Positions 10,880-20,127 are shown, numbered from the stretch's first letter. The stretch is 64,000 bases of DNA from Rhizobium sp. CCGE531 (GCF_003627795.1 NZ_CP032684.1:1-64000), one strand, 5' to 3'. Notes: a model not told the origin generated them from the sequence alone. Program-made: numbers and translations.

Positions 10880-11479
10880 TTACTTGGCGATGAAAGTGCC
10901 GTTGAAGGCGAGTCCCGAAAGCGGGTTGCGCTGGCTCGGCACTTCGCGCTCGCGCAGCTTTTCCGGAAGCTGGTTCTTGTCGCCGACCTTGCCGATTGCA
11001 ACGGCTGCCTCGACGCGGAAACCTTCGGGAACACCGAGAACCTCGTAGGATTTCTCGACATGGAAGCCACCCATGCCATGGGCCGCATAGCCGGCTAGAT
11101 GTGCCTGGATCGCCAGGAAGCCCCAGGCTGCACCGGCATCGAAGGAATGGCTGTAACTGGGCTTCTGTTCGGCGGAACCGAGTTCGCCGCTGTGGGTGCG
11201 CGAGATGACGAAGAGCAGTGCCGAGGCGGATTTCGCCCAGCCCTGGTTGAACTCGACGAGAAGGCTCAGGAACTTGTCCCAGTTTTCCGAACCGCGCAGG
11301 GCGTAGACGAAACGCCAGGGCTGCAGGTTCGAGGCGGAGGGTGCCCATTGGGCGGCTTCCAGAATGGTCAGCAGATCAGCTTCCGGCATGCTCTCGTTGG
11401 AATAGGCGCGGGGAGACCAGCGGTCGAGAAAGAGCTTGTCGATTGGATATTGGGATTCGCGGCTATTGCTTGATGTCAT
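10880..11479 (-). CDS. Nitroreductase family protein
   Basis: FMN-dependent oxidoreductase of the nitroreductase fold, 199 residues. Family features include the N-terminal RWSPRAYSNESMP (FMN phosphate contact), APSASNLQPWRFV near residue 51, and the C-terminal glycine-rich AHGMGGFHVEKS region. Members reduce nitro compounds, quinones or flavins with NAD(P)H; the substrate here is unknown. It shares a strand with the DUF2218 gene just upstream, and the nearby glutathionyl-hydroquinone reductase suggests a local set of redox or quinone-detoxifying genes. Confidence 0.88.
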   Translation of the reverse strand: MTSSNSRESQYPIDKLFLDRWSPRAYSNESMPEADLLTILEAAQWAPSASNLQPWRFVYALRGSENWDKFLSLLVEFNQGWAKSASALLFVISRTHSGELGSAEQKPSYSHSFDAGAAWGFLAIQAHLAGYAAHGMGGFHVEKSYEVLGVPEGFRVEAAVAIGKVGDKNQLPEKLREREVPSQRNPLSGLAFNGTFIAK

Positions 11480-11559
11480 GGGACTTCTTTCACTAGAGGG
11501 GATCAGCTCTCAGTCCGCGGAAAACGGGCTATTGGCTGGCTATGAACAGAGGACGGAAC

Positions 11560-11859
11560 CTATACGCTGGTCGCACCGGCAGTCCAGGCCACGTCGAGCT
11601 CTTCGCGGAAGGCGAAGCGCTTGAGGTGATCGGCGACGACATTCTGCATGCGTTCGAGATCTTCGGGCTTCTCGACCGTCAGCGTCATGATCAGGATGCC
11701 GGGCTCTGCCGCCAGATCAAGGGAGTTTTCCGGGCTGAAGGGCACCTTGCCGGCCGCCGCATCGAATTCCACGCTGAAGCGGTGGCTCCAGTGCTTGCAG
11801 AGCTGTTGAAGATAACGGCTCGCATGATCGGTTTTAACGTTGGAAATGGATGTCGCCAT
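11560..11859 (-). CDS. DUF2218 domain-containing protein
   Basis: 99-residue protein matching the DUF2218 family, whose members are often annotated near siderophore or metal genes without a known function. The core reads HASRYLQQLCKHWSHRF (residues 12-28), then a beta-rich region ending in LDVAWTAGA. I chose the ATG at 11859 (MATSISNVKTDHASRY) because the family begins here; the longer frame up to 11934 adds a non-conserved extension. It lies 80 bases upstream of the nitroreductase gene on the same strand. Confidence 0.8.
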   Translation of the reverse strand: MATSISNVKTDHASRYLQQLCKHWSHRFSVEFDAAAGKVPFSPENSLDLAAEPGILIMTLTVEKPEDLERMQNVVADHLKRFAFREELDVAWTAGATSV

Positions 11860-12035
11860 GGGATGATGCTCCAATAAACCTGATCGCAAAACCTGATCGC
11901 AGTCAGCACTTTTCATACATAGAGCTATCCGCATTCTCCAGGTAGACAGTCTGTTTCAAGTTTGCGTTATTCCGGTGAAATTCTGTTCCGCTATGGTGTC
12001 CTTATGAAGGAACAGGTGCGAGTGGAGACAGAACC

Positions 12036-12989
12036 TTGCTGGTAAATGGGAAATGGACTGAGGATTGGCAGCCGGTCCAGGCCAAGGATGAGAAGGGCGG
12101 TTTCGTTCGCCAGACCTCGAGTTTTCGGAATTGGGTCACGCCGGATGGCGGGGCAGGACCGACGGGTGAAGGCGGCTTCAAGGCAGAGGCCGGCCGCTAT
12201 CATCTTTATGTCGCGCTGATCTGCCCCTGGGCGTCGCGGACCCTGATCGGCCGCAAGCTGAAGGGGCTGGAAGAGGTCATTTCGATTTCCGTCGTCGAAC
12301 CGGTGCTGTCCAAGCAGGGCTGGCGGTTCGGCGATTATCCAGGCGCCACCAATGACGCCGTCAATGGCGTCACCTACATGCACGAGATCTATACGAAGGC
12401 TGATCCCCATTTCACCGGCCGCGCCACCGTGCCTGTGCTTTGGGACAAGCAAAAGGGTACGATCGTCAACAACGAGTCGGCTGATATCCTGCGCATGTTG
12501 AACGGCGGCTTCGGAGATCTCGCCGGCAACGACATTGATCTTCATCCCGCCGACAAGCGGGAAGAGATCGACAGATTCAATGCCCGGATCTATCCCGTTC
12601 TCAACAATGGCGTCTATCGCGCCGGCTTCGCCACGACGCAGATCGCCTATGAAGAGGCCTTCAACGAGGTATTCGCTTGCCTCGATCGGGTCGAGACGGA
12701 ACTGGAGGGCAGGGATTTCCTCTTTGCCGACAATCCGACCGAGAGCGATATCAGGCTGTTCGTCACCCTCGTCCGTTTCGACGTCGCCTATCACGGCCTG
12801 TTCAAATGCAATCTCCGCCGTCTGTCCGATTATGCCAATCTCCAGTCCTTCTGCCGTCGCATGCTGGATTGGCCCGGCATTGCGGAAACGGTGAATTTCG
12901 ATCATATCAAGCGCGGTTACTACTCGATAGCAACGCTCAATCCCACAGGCATCGTGCCGCTTGGGCCTGCTCCCGACGAGCTGTTCTGA
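12036..12989 (+). CDS. Glutathionyl-hydroquinone reductase (Xi-class GST, YqjG/ECM4 family)
   Basis: Reduces glutathionyl-hydroquinones to hydroquinones using glutathione. The 317-residue protein has the Xi-class layout: a long N-terminal extension, a thioredoxin-like domain with the catalytic CPWA motif (Cys63), and an all-helical C-terminal domain with the conserved DxxxARIYPxxNNGVYRxGFAT-type region around residues 185-205. The start is TTG at 12036 behind a GTGGAG ribosome-binding site; no ATG or GTG in frame is available nearby. It is probably a stress or aromatic-degradation auxiliary enzyme. Confidence 0.92.
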   Translation: MLVNGKWTEDWQPVQAKDEKGGFVRQTSSFRNWVTPDGGAGPTGEGGFKAEAGRYHLYVALICPWASRTLIGRKLKGLEEVISISVVEPVLSKQGWRFGDYPGATNDAVNGVTYMHEIYTKADPHFTGRATVPVLWDKQKGTIVNNESADILRMLNGGFGDLAGNDIDLHPADKREEIDRFNARIYPVLNNGVYRAGFATTQIAYEEAFNEVFACLDRVETELEGRDFLFADNPTESDIRLFVTLVRFDVAYHGLFKCNLRRLSDYANLQSFCRRMLDWPGIAETVNFDHIKRGYYSIATLNPTGIVPLGPAPDELF

Positions 12990-13053
12990 TACTCGACCAA
13001 GTATCAGAACCGGTCTAAGGTCCCCCTCGTTCGATGGAGCGGGGAGGACCGTC

Positions 13054-14472
13054 ATGGATTGGGAAGAGTTCCGGCAGTGGTCGGAGAAAGCAGCGCATTG
13101 GGGCGCGGATTATCGCGCGTCGCTTCGCGACAGGCCGGTCCGGGCGAAGATGGCGCCGGGAGAAATCGCCGCCCACATCGCGGACTCCCCGCCGGTAACA
13201 GGCGAAACCATGGAGGATATCTTCAAGGATTTTGAGGATATCCTCGTTCCTGGCATGACGCATTGGCAGCACCCGCGCTTCTTCGCCTATTTCCCCGCCA
13301 ATGCGGCCCCCGTCTCGGTGGTTGCCGAATATCTGGTCAGCGCCATCGCCGCCCAATGCATGCTCTGGCAGACATCGCCTTCCGCGACGGAGCTTGAAAC
13401 GAAAGTCGTTGACTGGCTGCGCCAGGCGCTCGGCCTGCCGGAAACATTTACCGGCGTCATCCAGGATTCTGCCTCGACCGCCACGCTTGCCGCGGTCCTC
13501 GTGATGCGCGAGAGAGCACTCGACTGGCAGGGTAACAGAAGCGGGCTCGCGGCCAACAAGGCGGTGCGCATCTATTCCACCGACCAGGTTCACACCTCCA
13601 TCGACCGCGCCATCTGGATATCAGGCGTCGGCGAGGAAAACCTGGTGCGCATTCCCTCTGCTGGTCCCAGCAAAGCCATGGATCCGCGCGCGCTTGCCGC
13701 CGCTATAGAGCGCGATCGTGCGGCGGGGCTTTTGCCGGCCGGCGTCATCGCCTGTGTCGGCGGCACCAGCGTTGGCGCCTGCGACGATATCGCCGCCGTC
13801 GTCGAAGTCGCGCATGCGCGCGGGCTCTATGTCCATGTCGATGCCGCCTGGGCAGGCTCCGCGATGATCTGCCCGGAATTCCGCACGCTTTGGCAAGGCG
13901 TCGAGCAAGCCGATTCCGTCGTCTTCAATCCGCATAAATGGCTTGGCGCGCAGTTCGATTGCTCCGTCCAGTTCGTTCGCGAGCCGGAGATGCTGGTTCG
14001 CACGCTCGCGATCCAGCCGGAATATCTGCGCACCCATGGTCATGACGGCATCATCAACTATTCGGAATGGTCGGTGCCGCTCGGCCGTCGCTTCCGCGCG
14101 CTGAAGCTCTGGTTCCTGCTGCGCTATCACGGCCTGGAAGGGCTGCGGACCATGATCCGCAACCATGTTTCCTGGTCGCGGAATCTGGCTAAGCGCCTTG
14201 CCGCCGAACCCGATTTCGAAATCGTCACCGAGCCCTTCCTGTCGCTGTTTTCCTTCGATCACAAGGCGCCAGCGGGCGTCGGACAGGAGGAGCATACACA
14301 GCGGCTGATTACGGCCATTAACAATGACGGTCGGATCTACCTGACGCTGACTCGCGTCGACGGCCGGCTGGTCATTCGCTTCCAGGCCGGACAGTTCGAG
14401 GCGACGGCCGAAGATGTCGACATGGCCTTCGACGTCATCGTCGAAATCGCCAGGTCATTATCCCCGAGCTAG
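13054..14472 (+). CDS. Pyridoxal-phosphate-dependent aromatic-type amino acid decarboxylase
   Basis: Group II decarboxylase family member of 472 residues (aromatic-L-amino-acid / tyrosine / DOPA decarboxylase type). The PLP-binding lysine is Lys295 in FNPHKWLGAQ, and an HVDAAWAGSA motif (cofactor ring contact) lies about 30 residues earlier. The ATG at 13054 follows a GGGGAGGA ribosome-binding site; an in-frame upstream ATG at 12961 overlaps the preceding gene and is not credible. The product would be an aromatic amine such as tryptamine, tyramine or phenethylamine, but the substrate is not defined by the sequence alone. Confidence 0.9.
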   Translation: MDWEEFRQWSEKAAHWGADYRASLRDRPVRAKMAPGEIAAHIADSPPVTGETMEDIFKDFEDILVPGMTHWQHPRFFAYFPANAAPVSVVAEYLVSAIAAQCMLWQTSPSATELETKVVDWLRQALGLPETFTGVIQDSASTATLAAVLVMRERALDWQGNRSGLAANKAVRIYSTDQVHTSIDRAIWISGVGEENLVRIPSAGPSKAMDPRALAAAIERDRAAGLLPAGVIACVGGTSVGACDDIAAVVEVAHARGLYVHVDAAWAGSAMICPEFRTLWQGVEQADSVVFNPHKWLGAQFDCSVQFVREPEMLVRTLAIQPEYLRTHGHDGIINYSEWSVPLGRRFRALKLWFLLRYHGLEGLRTMIRNHVSWSRNLAKRLAAEPDFEIVTEPFLSLFSFDHKAPAGVGQEEHTQRLITAINNDGRIYLTLTRVDGRLVIRFQAGQFEATAEDVDMAFDVIVEIARSLSPS

Positions 14473-14603
14473 AAAAGCTGTTTTTCCAGCGCGGAGGGGC
14501 GAGCCATGCTAGGCTTCCAAAATCGATTGATGACACTGGTGAATAATTCGTTCATATATGATGTTATCAATCTCGTCTTTGAAAATGCAGGGAAGGAAAA
14601 TCC

Positions 14604-15446
14604 ATGAAATTGTTGCGTGTTGGCGAAGTCGGCAAGGAAAAACCGGCGCTTCTGGATAGCGACGGCAAGATCCGCGATCTCTCCGCCCATGTCGGCGATA
14701 TCGGCGGCGAGGCCATTTCGCCTGCCGGCCTGGCGAAGATCGCAGCCCTCGATCCGAAGAGCCTGCCCGAACTGGCGGAAGGTCGCCTCGGCGCTTGCGT
14801 TGCCGGCACCGGCAAGTTCATCTGCATTGGCCTGAATTTCTCCGACCATGCTGCCGAAACCGGCGCCACCGTACCGCCGGAGCCGATCATCTTCATGAAG
14901 GCAAGCTCGGCCATCGTCGGCCCGAACGACAATGTGCGGATCCCGCGCGGTTCGGAAAAGACCGACTGGGAAGTCGAGCTCGGCGTCGTCATCGGCAAGA
15001 CTGCGAAATATGTCAGCGAAGCCGATGCGCTTGATTATGTCGCCGGTTACTGCGTCTCGCACGACGTATCCGAACGCGCTTTCCAGACCGAGCGCTCGGG
15101 ACAGTGGACCAAGGGCAAGTCCTGCGACACCTTCGGCCCGATCGGCCCCTGGCTCGTCACCAAGGATGAGATCGCCGATCCGCAGAATCTCGGCATGTGG
15201 CTCAAGGTCAACGGCAAGATGATGCAGAACGGCTCGACCAAGACCATGGTCTACGGCGTTGCCTACCTCGTCTCCTATCTCAGCCAGTTCATGTCGCTAC
15301 ATCCGGGCGACGTCATCTCCACCGGCACGCCTCCCGGCGTCGGCATGGGCATGAAGCCGCCGCAATATCTGAAGCCGGGCGATGTCGTCGAGCTCGGCAT
15401 GGAAGGCCTCGGCTCCCAGCGCCAGACCTTCCTGGCCGACGCATAA
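14604..15446 (+). CDS. Fumarylacetoacetate hydrolase (FAH) family protein
   Basis: 280-residue enzyme of the FAH superfamily. The small N-terminal domain is followed by the catalytic domain, with the metal-binding acidic residues in DWEVELGVVIG (residues about 127-137) and the conserved KSCDTFGPIGPW and STGTPPGVGMG segments. Close relatives are annotated as ureidoglycolate lyase, 2,4-diketo-3-deoxy-L-fuconate hydrolase or 2-hydroxyhepta-2,4-diene-1,7-dioate isomerase; similarity does not separate these. It stands alone with its own terminator, so the pathway is open. Confidence 0.88.
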   Translation: MKLLRVGEVGKEKPALLDSDGKIRDLSAHVGDIGGEAISPAGLAKIAALDPKSLPELAEGRLGACVAGTGKFICIGLNFSDHAAETGATVPPEPIIFMKASSAIVGPNDNVRIPRGSEKTDWEVELGVVIGKTAKYVSEADALDYVAGYCVSHDVSERAFQTERSGQWTKGKSCDTFGPIGPWLVTKDEIADPQNLGMWLKVNGKMMQNGSTKTMVYGVAYLVSYLSQFMSLHPGDVISTGTPPGVGMGMKPPQYLKPGDVVELGMEGLGSQRQTFLADA

Positions 15447-15490
15447 CGTGTACGGCTCGGGAACTTTAACTTTTTGAGATCATTGTTGAT

Positions 15491-15520
15491 GCCGGAGAAG
15501 CGATTCTCCGGCGTTTTTTA
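15491..15520 (+). terminator. Rho-independent terminator after the FAH-family gene
   Basis: A perfect 9-bp stem GCCGGAGAA / TTCTCCGGC with a 4-base loop is followed by GTTTTTTATA. The following 225 bases up to phaZ hold a short GCAGCAAAAGCTGC palindrome and the phaZ leader; I see no gene there. Confidence 0.9.
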
Positions 15521-15746
15521 TAAGAAGAACCGGCAGTCGTTATGTTGCCCTGCAGCAAAAGCTGCTAGGCTGAATGGTAAGAGCTTAAAGGATGAGGATC
15601 GAGGCCGAGAGCCGTAATCATCCTGCTGCACAGCGCGACCGGAGGAGCGCCGCAGTGAAAGCAGCGACACGCAAGAGGCGTATCGTTTTGAAGATCTATG
15701 TGATTTGCGAGATCGCATACTCGCATCACGAAAGGCAAAGCCCCTA

Positions 15747-17024
15747 ATGTTTTATCAGTTTTATGAACTCAATCATGCCGCTCTCGCCCCTTTTCGCGCC
15801 GCGGCAGACATGATGCGCCTGGCCTATGCCAATCCCCTTAATCCCCTCTCGCACACCGTGTTCGGCCGTACTTTGACGGCAAGTCTCGAGGTTTTCGAGC
15901 GCACGACCAGACGCTACGGCAAGCCGGAATTCGGGCTGCATGAGACGGTGATCGAAGACAGGCCGGTCTCGGTGCATGAGAAGATCGTCTGGAAGAAGCC
16001 TTTCTGCAATCTCATCCATTTCGAGCGCAGCCTGCCCGCGGGCCATGGCGCCGATCCTCGCATCCTGATCGTCGCGCCGATGTCCGGTCACTATGCCACG
16101 CTCCTGCGCGGCACGGTGGAAGCCCTGCTGCCAGGCGCCGACATCTACATCACCGACTGGATCGATGCCCGCATGGTGCCGATGACCAATGGCACCTTCG
16201 ATCTGGAGGATTATATCGATTACGTCATCGAAATGCTGCATCACCTTGGGCCGGATACACATGTCGTTGCCGTCTGTCAGCCCTCGGTGCCGGTCCTGGC
16301 GGCGGCGGCCGTGATGGAGGCAGCCGGCGACCGTCTCGCGCCCTCGTCGATGACGCTGATGGGTGGCCCGATCGATACCCGCATCAATCCGACTGCCGTC
16401 AACCAGCTCGCCAAGGAAAAGCCGCTGGAATGGTTTGCCGGCAATGTCGTCATGAACGTGCCCTGGCCGCAGCCGGGCTTCATGCGGCCCGTCTATCCCG
16501 GCTTCCTGCAGCTTTCCGGCTTCATGTCGATGAACCTCGACCGCCATATGATCGCGCACAAGGACTTCTTCGTGCATCTCGTCAAGAATGACGGCGAGCC
16601 GGCCGAGAAGCACCGCGATTTCTATGACGAATATCTGGCGGTGATGGATCTGACGGCGGAATTCTATCTGCAGACCGTCGATCAGGTATTCATCAAGCAC
16701 GCGCTTCCCAAGGGCGAACTCATGCATCGCGGCGAGCGCGTCGACCCTTCCGCCATCCGCAACATCGCGCTTTTGACCGTCGAGGGCGAGAACGACGATA
16801 TCTCCGGCGTCGGCCAGACCCATGCGGCGCAGACCATCTGCACCAGCATTCCCGACCACATGCGCATGCACTATCTGCAGCCGGATGTCGGCCATTACGG
16901 CGTCTTCAACGGCTCGCGCTTCCGCCGCGAAATCGCGCCGCGCATTCTGGCTTTCACCCGCGAGCATACGCGCACCGGCCGGCCGGTCGTCAAGCGGGTC
17001 ATCAAGGGTGGCAAGTCAGCCTGA
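15747..17024 (+). CDS. phaZ: Intracellular polyhydroxyalkanoate depolymerase
   Basis: Mobilises intracellular poly-3-hydroxybutyrate granules by hydrolysing the ester bonds. The 425-residue protein has the family N-terminus MFYQFYELNHAALAPFR and a type I intracellular depolymerase core with the nucleophile cysteine Cys177 in VAVCQPSVPVL, in place of the serine of a lipase box. The C-terminal catalytic histidine region is GHYGVFNGSRF. I chose the ATG at 15747 by family N-termini; the upstream extension from 15705 is not conserved. PHB cycling matters to rhizobia in free-living and symbiotic states. Confidence 0.93.
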   Translation: MFYQFYELNHAALAPFRAAADMMRLAYANPLNPLSHTVFGRTLTASLEVFERTTRRYGKPEFGLHETVIEDRPVSVHEKIVWKKPFCNLIHFERSLPAGHGADPRILIVAPMSGHYATLLRGTVEALLPGADIYITDWIDARMVPMTNGTFDLEDYIDYVIEMLHHLGPDTHVVAVCQPSVPVLAAAAVMEAAGDRLAPSSMTLMGGPIDTRINPTAVNQLAKEKPLEWFAGNVVMNVPWPQPGFMRPVYPGFLQLSGFMSMNLDRHMIAHKDFFVHLVKNDGEPAEKHRDFYDEYLAVMDLTAEFYLQTVDQVFIKHALPKGELMHRGERVDPSAIRNIALLTVEGENDDISGVGQTHAAQTICTSIPDHMRMHYLQPDVGHYGVFNGSRFRREIAPRILAFTREHTRTGRPVVKRVIKGGKSA

Positions 17025-17361
17025 CGCCGCTCAAAAGTCAAAAACGAGGGCATGATGGCGTTCGAAGGGCCCATCATGCCCGACCAAACGTGAATTCTCG
17101 TCAGCGCAAAATATTAGCTTTTGTTGAATTATACGGGCAGATTCAAGCACTTGTTAGATTCCGCCTGGTGATCCCATTGAAGCCTCACGAGGAGGTTACC
17201 ATCTCGATTCCAACGGTACCGCAGAGATGATCGGGCCGTTTGCCGCGCCGCGCGTCCTTGGAACGCGCTGAGATGCAGGTAGAGCTTTAAAAACCGCGCA
17301 GAAGCCTTTCCATCGACCGGTATGGGTCGAGGGGCGATGCGCCGTGCGAGGATACCTGACA
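17025..17361. other. Intergenic region with a perfect hairpin
   Basis: No gene is supported in these 337 bases. A perfect 11-bp stem GGGCATGATGG (17048-17058) / CCATCATGCCC (17071-17081) lies just after phaZ but lacks a T-run, so it may be a weak terminator or an mRNA 3'-end stabiliser. The remainder probably holds the promoter and leader of the DUF2852 gene. Confidence 0.6.
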
Positions 17362-17799
17362 ATGAACCAATCTGCATTACTTCGCCCGGATTGGACTCCG
17401 GCTACTATTGTCCTGATGGTACTTGGCTTCATGGTCTTTTGGCCGCTGGGCTTCGCCATGCTCGCTTATATTCTCTTCGGGGAACGTCTGCGGGATTTCA
17501 AGCGGGATGTGAATGAAAGAACCGACGGCATGTTTGCCGGCTGCGGCCGTCATCGCGGCCGTCACCGTCATTCCTTCTCCACCGGCAACGTCGCCTTCGA
17601 CGATTGGCGCAAGGCTGAACTTGAGCGTCTCGAAGAGGAGCGCCGCAAGCTGGACGAGATGCGCGCCGAGTTCGATACCTATGTTCGCGAACTGCGCCGT
17701 GCCAAGGACCAGGACGAGTTCGACCGCTTCATGCGCGAGCGCAACAGCGTCAAGCGCAATGACAATGGCGGCCCGGCGACGGAATTCCAGACACCGTGA
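17362..17799 (+). CDS. DUF2852 domain-containing membrane protein
   Basis: 145-residue protein with one or two hydrophobic segments near the N-terminus (residues 13-39, ATIVLMVLGFMVFWPLGFAM) and a charged, coiled-coil-like C-terminal half (DDWRKAELERLEEERRKLDE, residues 77-96). It matches the rhizobial DUF2852 family of unknown function. I chose the ATG at 17362 (MNQSALLRPDW) on family starts; an in-frame ATG lies 18 bases upstream. A strong terminator follows. Confidence 0.85.
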   Translation: MNQSALLRPDWTPATIVLMVLGFMVFWPLGFAMLAYILFGERLRDFKRDVNERTDGMFAGCGRHRGRHRHSFSTGNVAFDDWRKAELERLEEERRKLDEMRAEFDTYVRELRRAKDQDEFDRFMRERNSVKRNDNGGPATEFQTP

Positions 17800-17821
17800 C
17801 CTTGAGCCTGCCACATAATCG

Positions 17822-17854
17822 AAACCGGCATCATCAGATGCCGGTTTTTCTTTG
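17822..17854 (+). terminator. Rho-independent terminator after the DUF2852 gene
   Basis: A perfect stem AAACCGGCATC / GATGCCGGTTT with loop ATCA is followed by TTCTTTG. Confidence 0.88.
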
Positions 17855-17889
17855 CCCGATATCAGCTCGAATCGTATAAAACTGCCTCC

Positions 17890-18651
17890 ATGTTTCCGCT
17901 TCTATCCAGATCACGAAGATCTCCCGCCAAGTCGTCCGCGCCGGAAACGCGCACCCTCGATGTCGCCGGCCGGCTGATGCCGCTGACGATCCGCCAGCAT
18001 GAGCGGGCAACGCGCATCACGCTCAGGATCGAGCCCGGCGGGCGGTCGCTGAAGATGACCATTCCGCGCGGCCTTGCCGCACGCGAGGTCAATGCTTTTC
18101 TCGACCGGCATCAGGGCTGGCTGCTGACCAAGCTCGCGAAATTCGCGGCCGACGGCAGCCTGCGCAGCGGCAGCGAAATCCTTCTCCGCGGCGTGCGCCA
18201 CAGGATCGAGCATACGGGCAGCCTGCGCGGCCTTACCGAAGCCGTCATCGTCGATGGCCTGCCGGTGTTGAGCGTCAGTGGCCTGCCGGAACATGCCGGC
18301 CGCCGCATCGCGACCTTCCTCAAGAAGGAGGCGCGTGCCGATCTGGAAAGATATGTGGCGGTGCATGCGAAGGCCATCCGCGCCACCGTCACGTCAATCG
18401 CCATGAAGGATACCCGCAGCCGCTGGGGCTCCTGCTCCTCCCAGGGAAACCTGAGTTTCTCCTGGCGCATCGTCATGGCGCCGCCGCTTGTTATTGATTA
18501 CCTCGCCGCCCACGAGGTCGCGCATTTGCGCGAAATGAACCACGGTCCGCGCTTCTGGGCGCTCTGCGGCAAGCTCTGCCCCAACATGGACGAAGCCAAG
18601 GCATGGCTGAAGCGCCATGGCAGCCAGCTGCATGCGATAGACTTCGATTGA
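17890..18651 (+). CDS. YgjP/SprT-like zinc metallopeptidase domain protein (DUF45)
   Basis: 253-residue protein of the M48/DUF45 (YgjP) family. The zinc-binding HExxH motif is HEVAH at residues 208-212, followed by the downstream NHGPRFW segment that supplies the third ligand. A TRSRWGSCSSQGNLSFSWR stretch typical of the family lies near residue 177. Members are predicted cytoplasmic metal-dependent hydrolases, and the substrate is unknown. It lies alone between the DUF2852 terminator and the convergent hxlR-type gene. Confidence 0.88.
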   Translation: MFPLLSRSRRSPAKSSAPETRTLDVAGRLMPLTIRQHERATRITLRIEPGGRSLKMTIPRGLAAREVNAFLDRHQGWLLTKLAKFAADGSLRSGSEILLRGVRHRIEHTGSLRGLTEAVIVDGLPVLSVSGLPEHAGRRIATFLKKEARADLERYVAVHAKAIRATVTSIAMKDTRSRWGSCSSQGNLSFSWRIVMAPPLVIDYLAAHEVAHLREMNHGPRFWALCGKLCPNMDEAKAWLKRHGSQLHAIDFD

Positions 18652-18790
18652 ACTTGCTCGAAGGCGCCCAAACCTGGCTTTGAGTAGGGGTTGTACCTGT
18701 GGTTTCATCATTCCGGTTGTTGCGGCAGCTTTGAGCCAACAGCGGCATGTTACACGAGTAAAGACCTTTGCTCCTGGCGCTCGGAACGGT

Positions 18791-19222
18791 TCATTCAGGC
18801 CCGACAATACGCATCGGACGCGTTCCGATGGGAGCCCCCGTTGCACGGTCAATCGTAACGGCATCGATCTCTGTTCCAGTTTCAGCGTCGAAGAACCGGG
18901 TCACGCCGTCGCTTGGGCGATGCTTGCGCCCCCATGCGCCGATTGCAAACAGGACCGGCAGGAAGTCCTGACCAGCCGCCGTCAGCACATATTCATCACG
19001 CGGAGGCCGCTCGGAGTAACGGCGTTTTTCAAGCAGGCCATCTTCTGTGAGCGCAGATAGTCGAGCGGTCAGCATCGTCGGTGCGATGCCAAGGCTCTTG
19101 CGAAACTCGTCAAAGCGGGTGAGCCCTGCATGGGCGTCCCGCATGATCAGCATGCTCCATGCATCGCCCACCAATGCGAGGCTGCGGGCGATCAGACACG
19201 GCTGGTTCGAAAGATTCTTCAT
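18791..19222 (-). CDS. HxlR-family winged-helix transcriptional regulator
   Basis: 143-residue MarR/HxlR-type regulator with the family core CLIARSLALVGDAWSMLIMRD near residue 9, then a winged helix (RFDEFRKSLGIAPTMLTARL) and the YVLTAAGQDFLPVL wing. The N-terminal Cys (Cys9) is in the position used by electrophile-sensing members such as YodB and HypR. It is divergent from an SDR gene and a quinone-oxidoreductase-like gene. A palindrome TTACTA-N9-TAGTAA sits between the start codons, so autoregulation together with control of the divergent genes is likely. Confidence 0.9.
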   Translation of the reverse strand: MKNLSNQPCLIARSLALVGDAWSMLIMRDAHAGLTRFDEFRKSLGIAPTMLTARLSALTEDGLLEKRRYSERPPRDEYVLTAAGQDFLPVLFAIGAWGRKHRPSDGVTRFFDAETGTEIDAVTIDRATGAPIGTRPMRIVGPE

Positions 19223-19246
19223 GTCGATATCTTTTTGATAGTGACT

Positions 19247-19267
19247 TACTACGGATTTGATAGTAAC
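19247..19267. promoter_or_regulatory. Candidate HxlR operator in the divergent promoter
   Basis: The inverted repeat TTACTA-N9-TAGTAA lies in the 89-base gap between the HxlR gene and the SDR gene. HxlR/YodB-type regulators are known to bind TACT/AGTA-type inverted repeats. It is close enough to both start codons to block both promoters. Confidence 0.6.
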
Positions 19268-19311
19268 AGAATGTTCATCGATGTTCCACGTGAAAATGAA
19301 AGCGAAGACCG

Positions 19312-20127
19312 ATGAGCAAGACAGAACGCGGTGTCGCCCTGGTCACGGGCGCCTCTTCCGGTATAGGGCGAGTGACCGCACAGGCGCTGCGGCGCGAGGG
19401 ATATAGGGTATTTGGAACCAGTCGAAAACCGACGGCCGACGCTCCCGACGGCGTTTCAATGCTGGTCTGCGACGTCACCGACGATAAATCCGTGCAGGCG
19501 ACGGTCGATGACATAATGGTCCAGGCTGGGCGGATCGATCTGCTCGTCAACAATGCGGGAATTGGATTGCTTGGCGGCGCCGAGGAGTCCTCCGCGGCAC
19601 AGGCGAAGGCACTTTTCGATGTCAACGTCTTCGGCGTTCTGCGCATGACGAACGCAGTCCTGCCCGCAATGAGACGGCAAAGAAAGGGCAGAATCATCAA
19701 TATCAGCTCCATCCTCGGGCTGATTCCCGCGCCCTACAACGCACTCTATGCATCGACCAAGCATGCTATAGAGGGATATTCCGAATCTCTCGACCACGAA
19801 GTCCGCACGCAAGGCATACGCGTGGTCCTCGTCGAACCCGGTGTTACCCGCACCGCCTTCGAAGAGAACATCACGCGGCCAGATCTCCCGCTTCGAGAGT
19901 ATGACGACGTTCGCGCCGATGCGGAAAAGCTGATGCGTGAGATTGTCGAGAAAGGCGATGCGCCGGAGGTGGTCGCCGACATGGTGGTCAAGGCCGCCAA
20001 CGCCGCATCGCCCAAGAGACGCTACACCGCGGGTAGGATGGCAAAGCAGGTTCGCTTCATACGCCGTTTTCTGCCGGAAGCGCTCGTCGATAAAAACTTG
20101 CGCAAATTCAACGGGCTTCCGGCCTGA
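19312..20127 (+). CDS. Short-chain dehydrogenase/reductase
   Basis: 271-residue classical SDR with the cofactor motif TGASSGIGR (residues 13-21), NNAG in LLVNNAGIGL, the catalytic serine in INISSILGL and the YxxxK pair Tyr146-Lys150 (YASTK). Acidic or basic cofactor determinants suggest NADP(H) use (GTSRKP after beta-2), but this is inference. It is divergent from the HxlR regulator and 71 bases upstream of a medium-chain reductase in the same direction. Together they are probably a small stress- or aldehyde/quinone-responsive unit. Confidence 0.9.
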   Translation: MSKTERGVALVTGASSGIGRVTAQALRREGYRVFGTSRKPTADAPDGVSMLVCDVTDDKSVQATVDDIMVQAGRIDLLVNNAGIGLLGGAEESSAAQAKALFDVNVFGVLRMTNAVLPAMRRQRKGRIINISSILGLIPAPYNALYASTKHAIEGYSESLDHEVRTQGIRVVLVEPGVTRTAFEENITRPDLPLREYDDVRADAEKLMREIVEKGDAPEVVADMVVKAANAASPKRRYTAGRMAKQVRFIRRFLPEALVDKNLRKFNGLPA

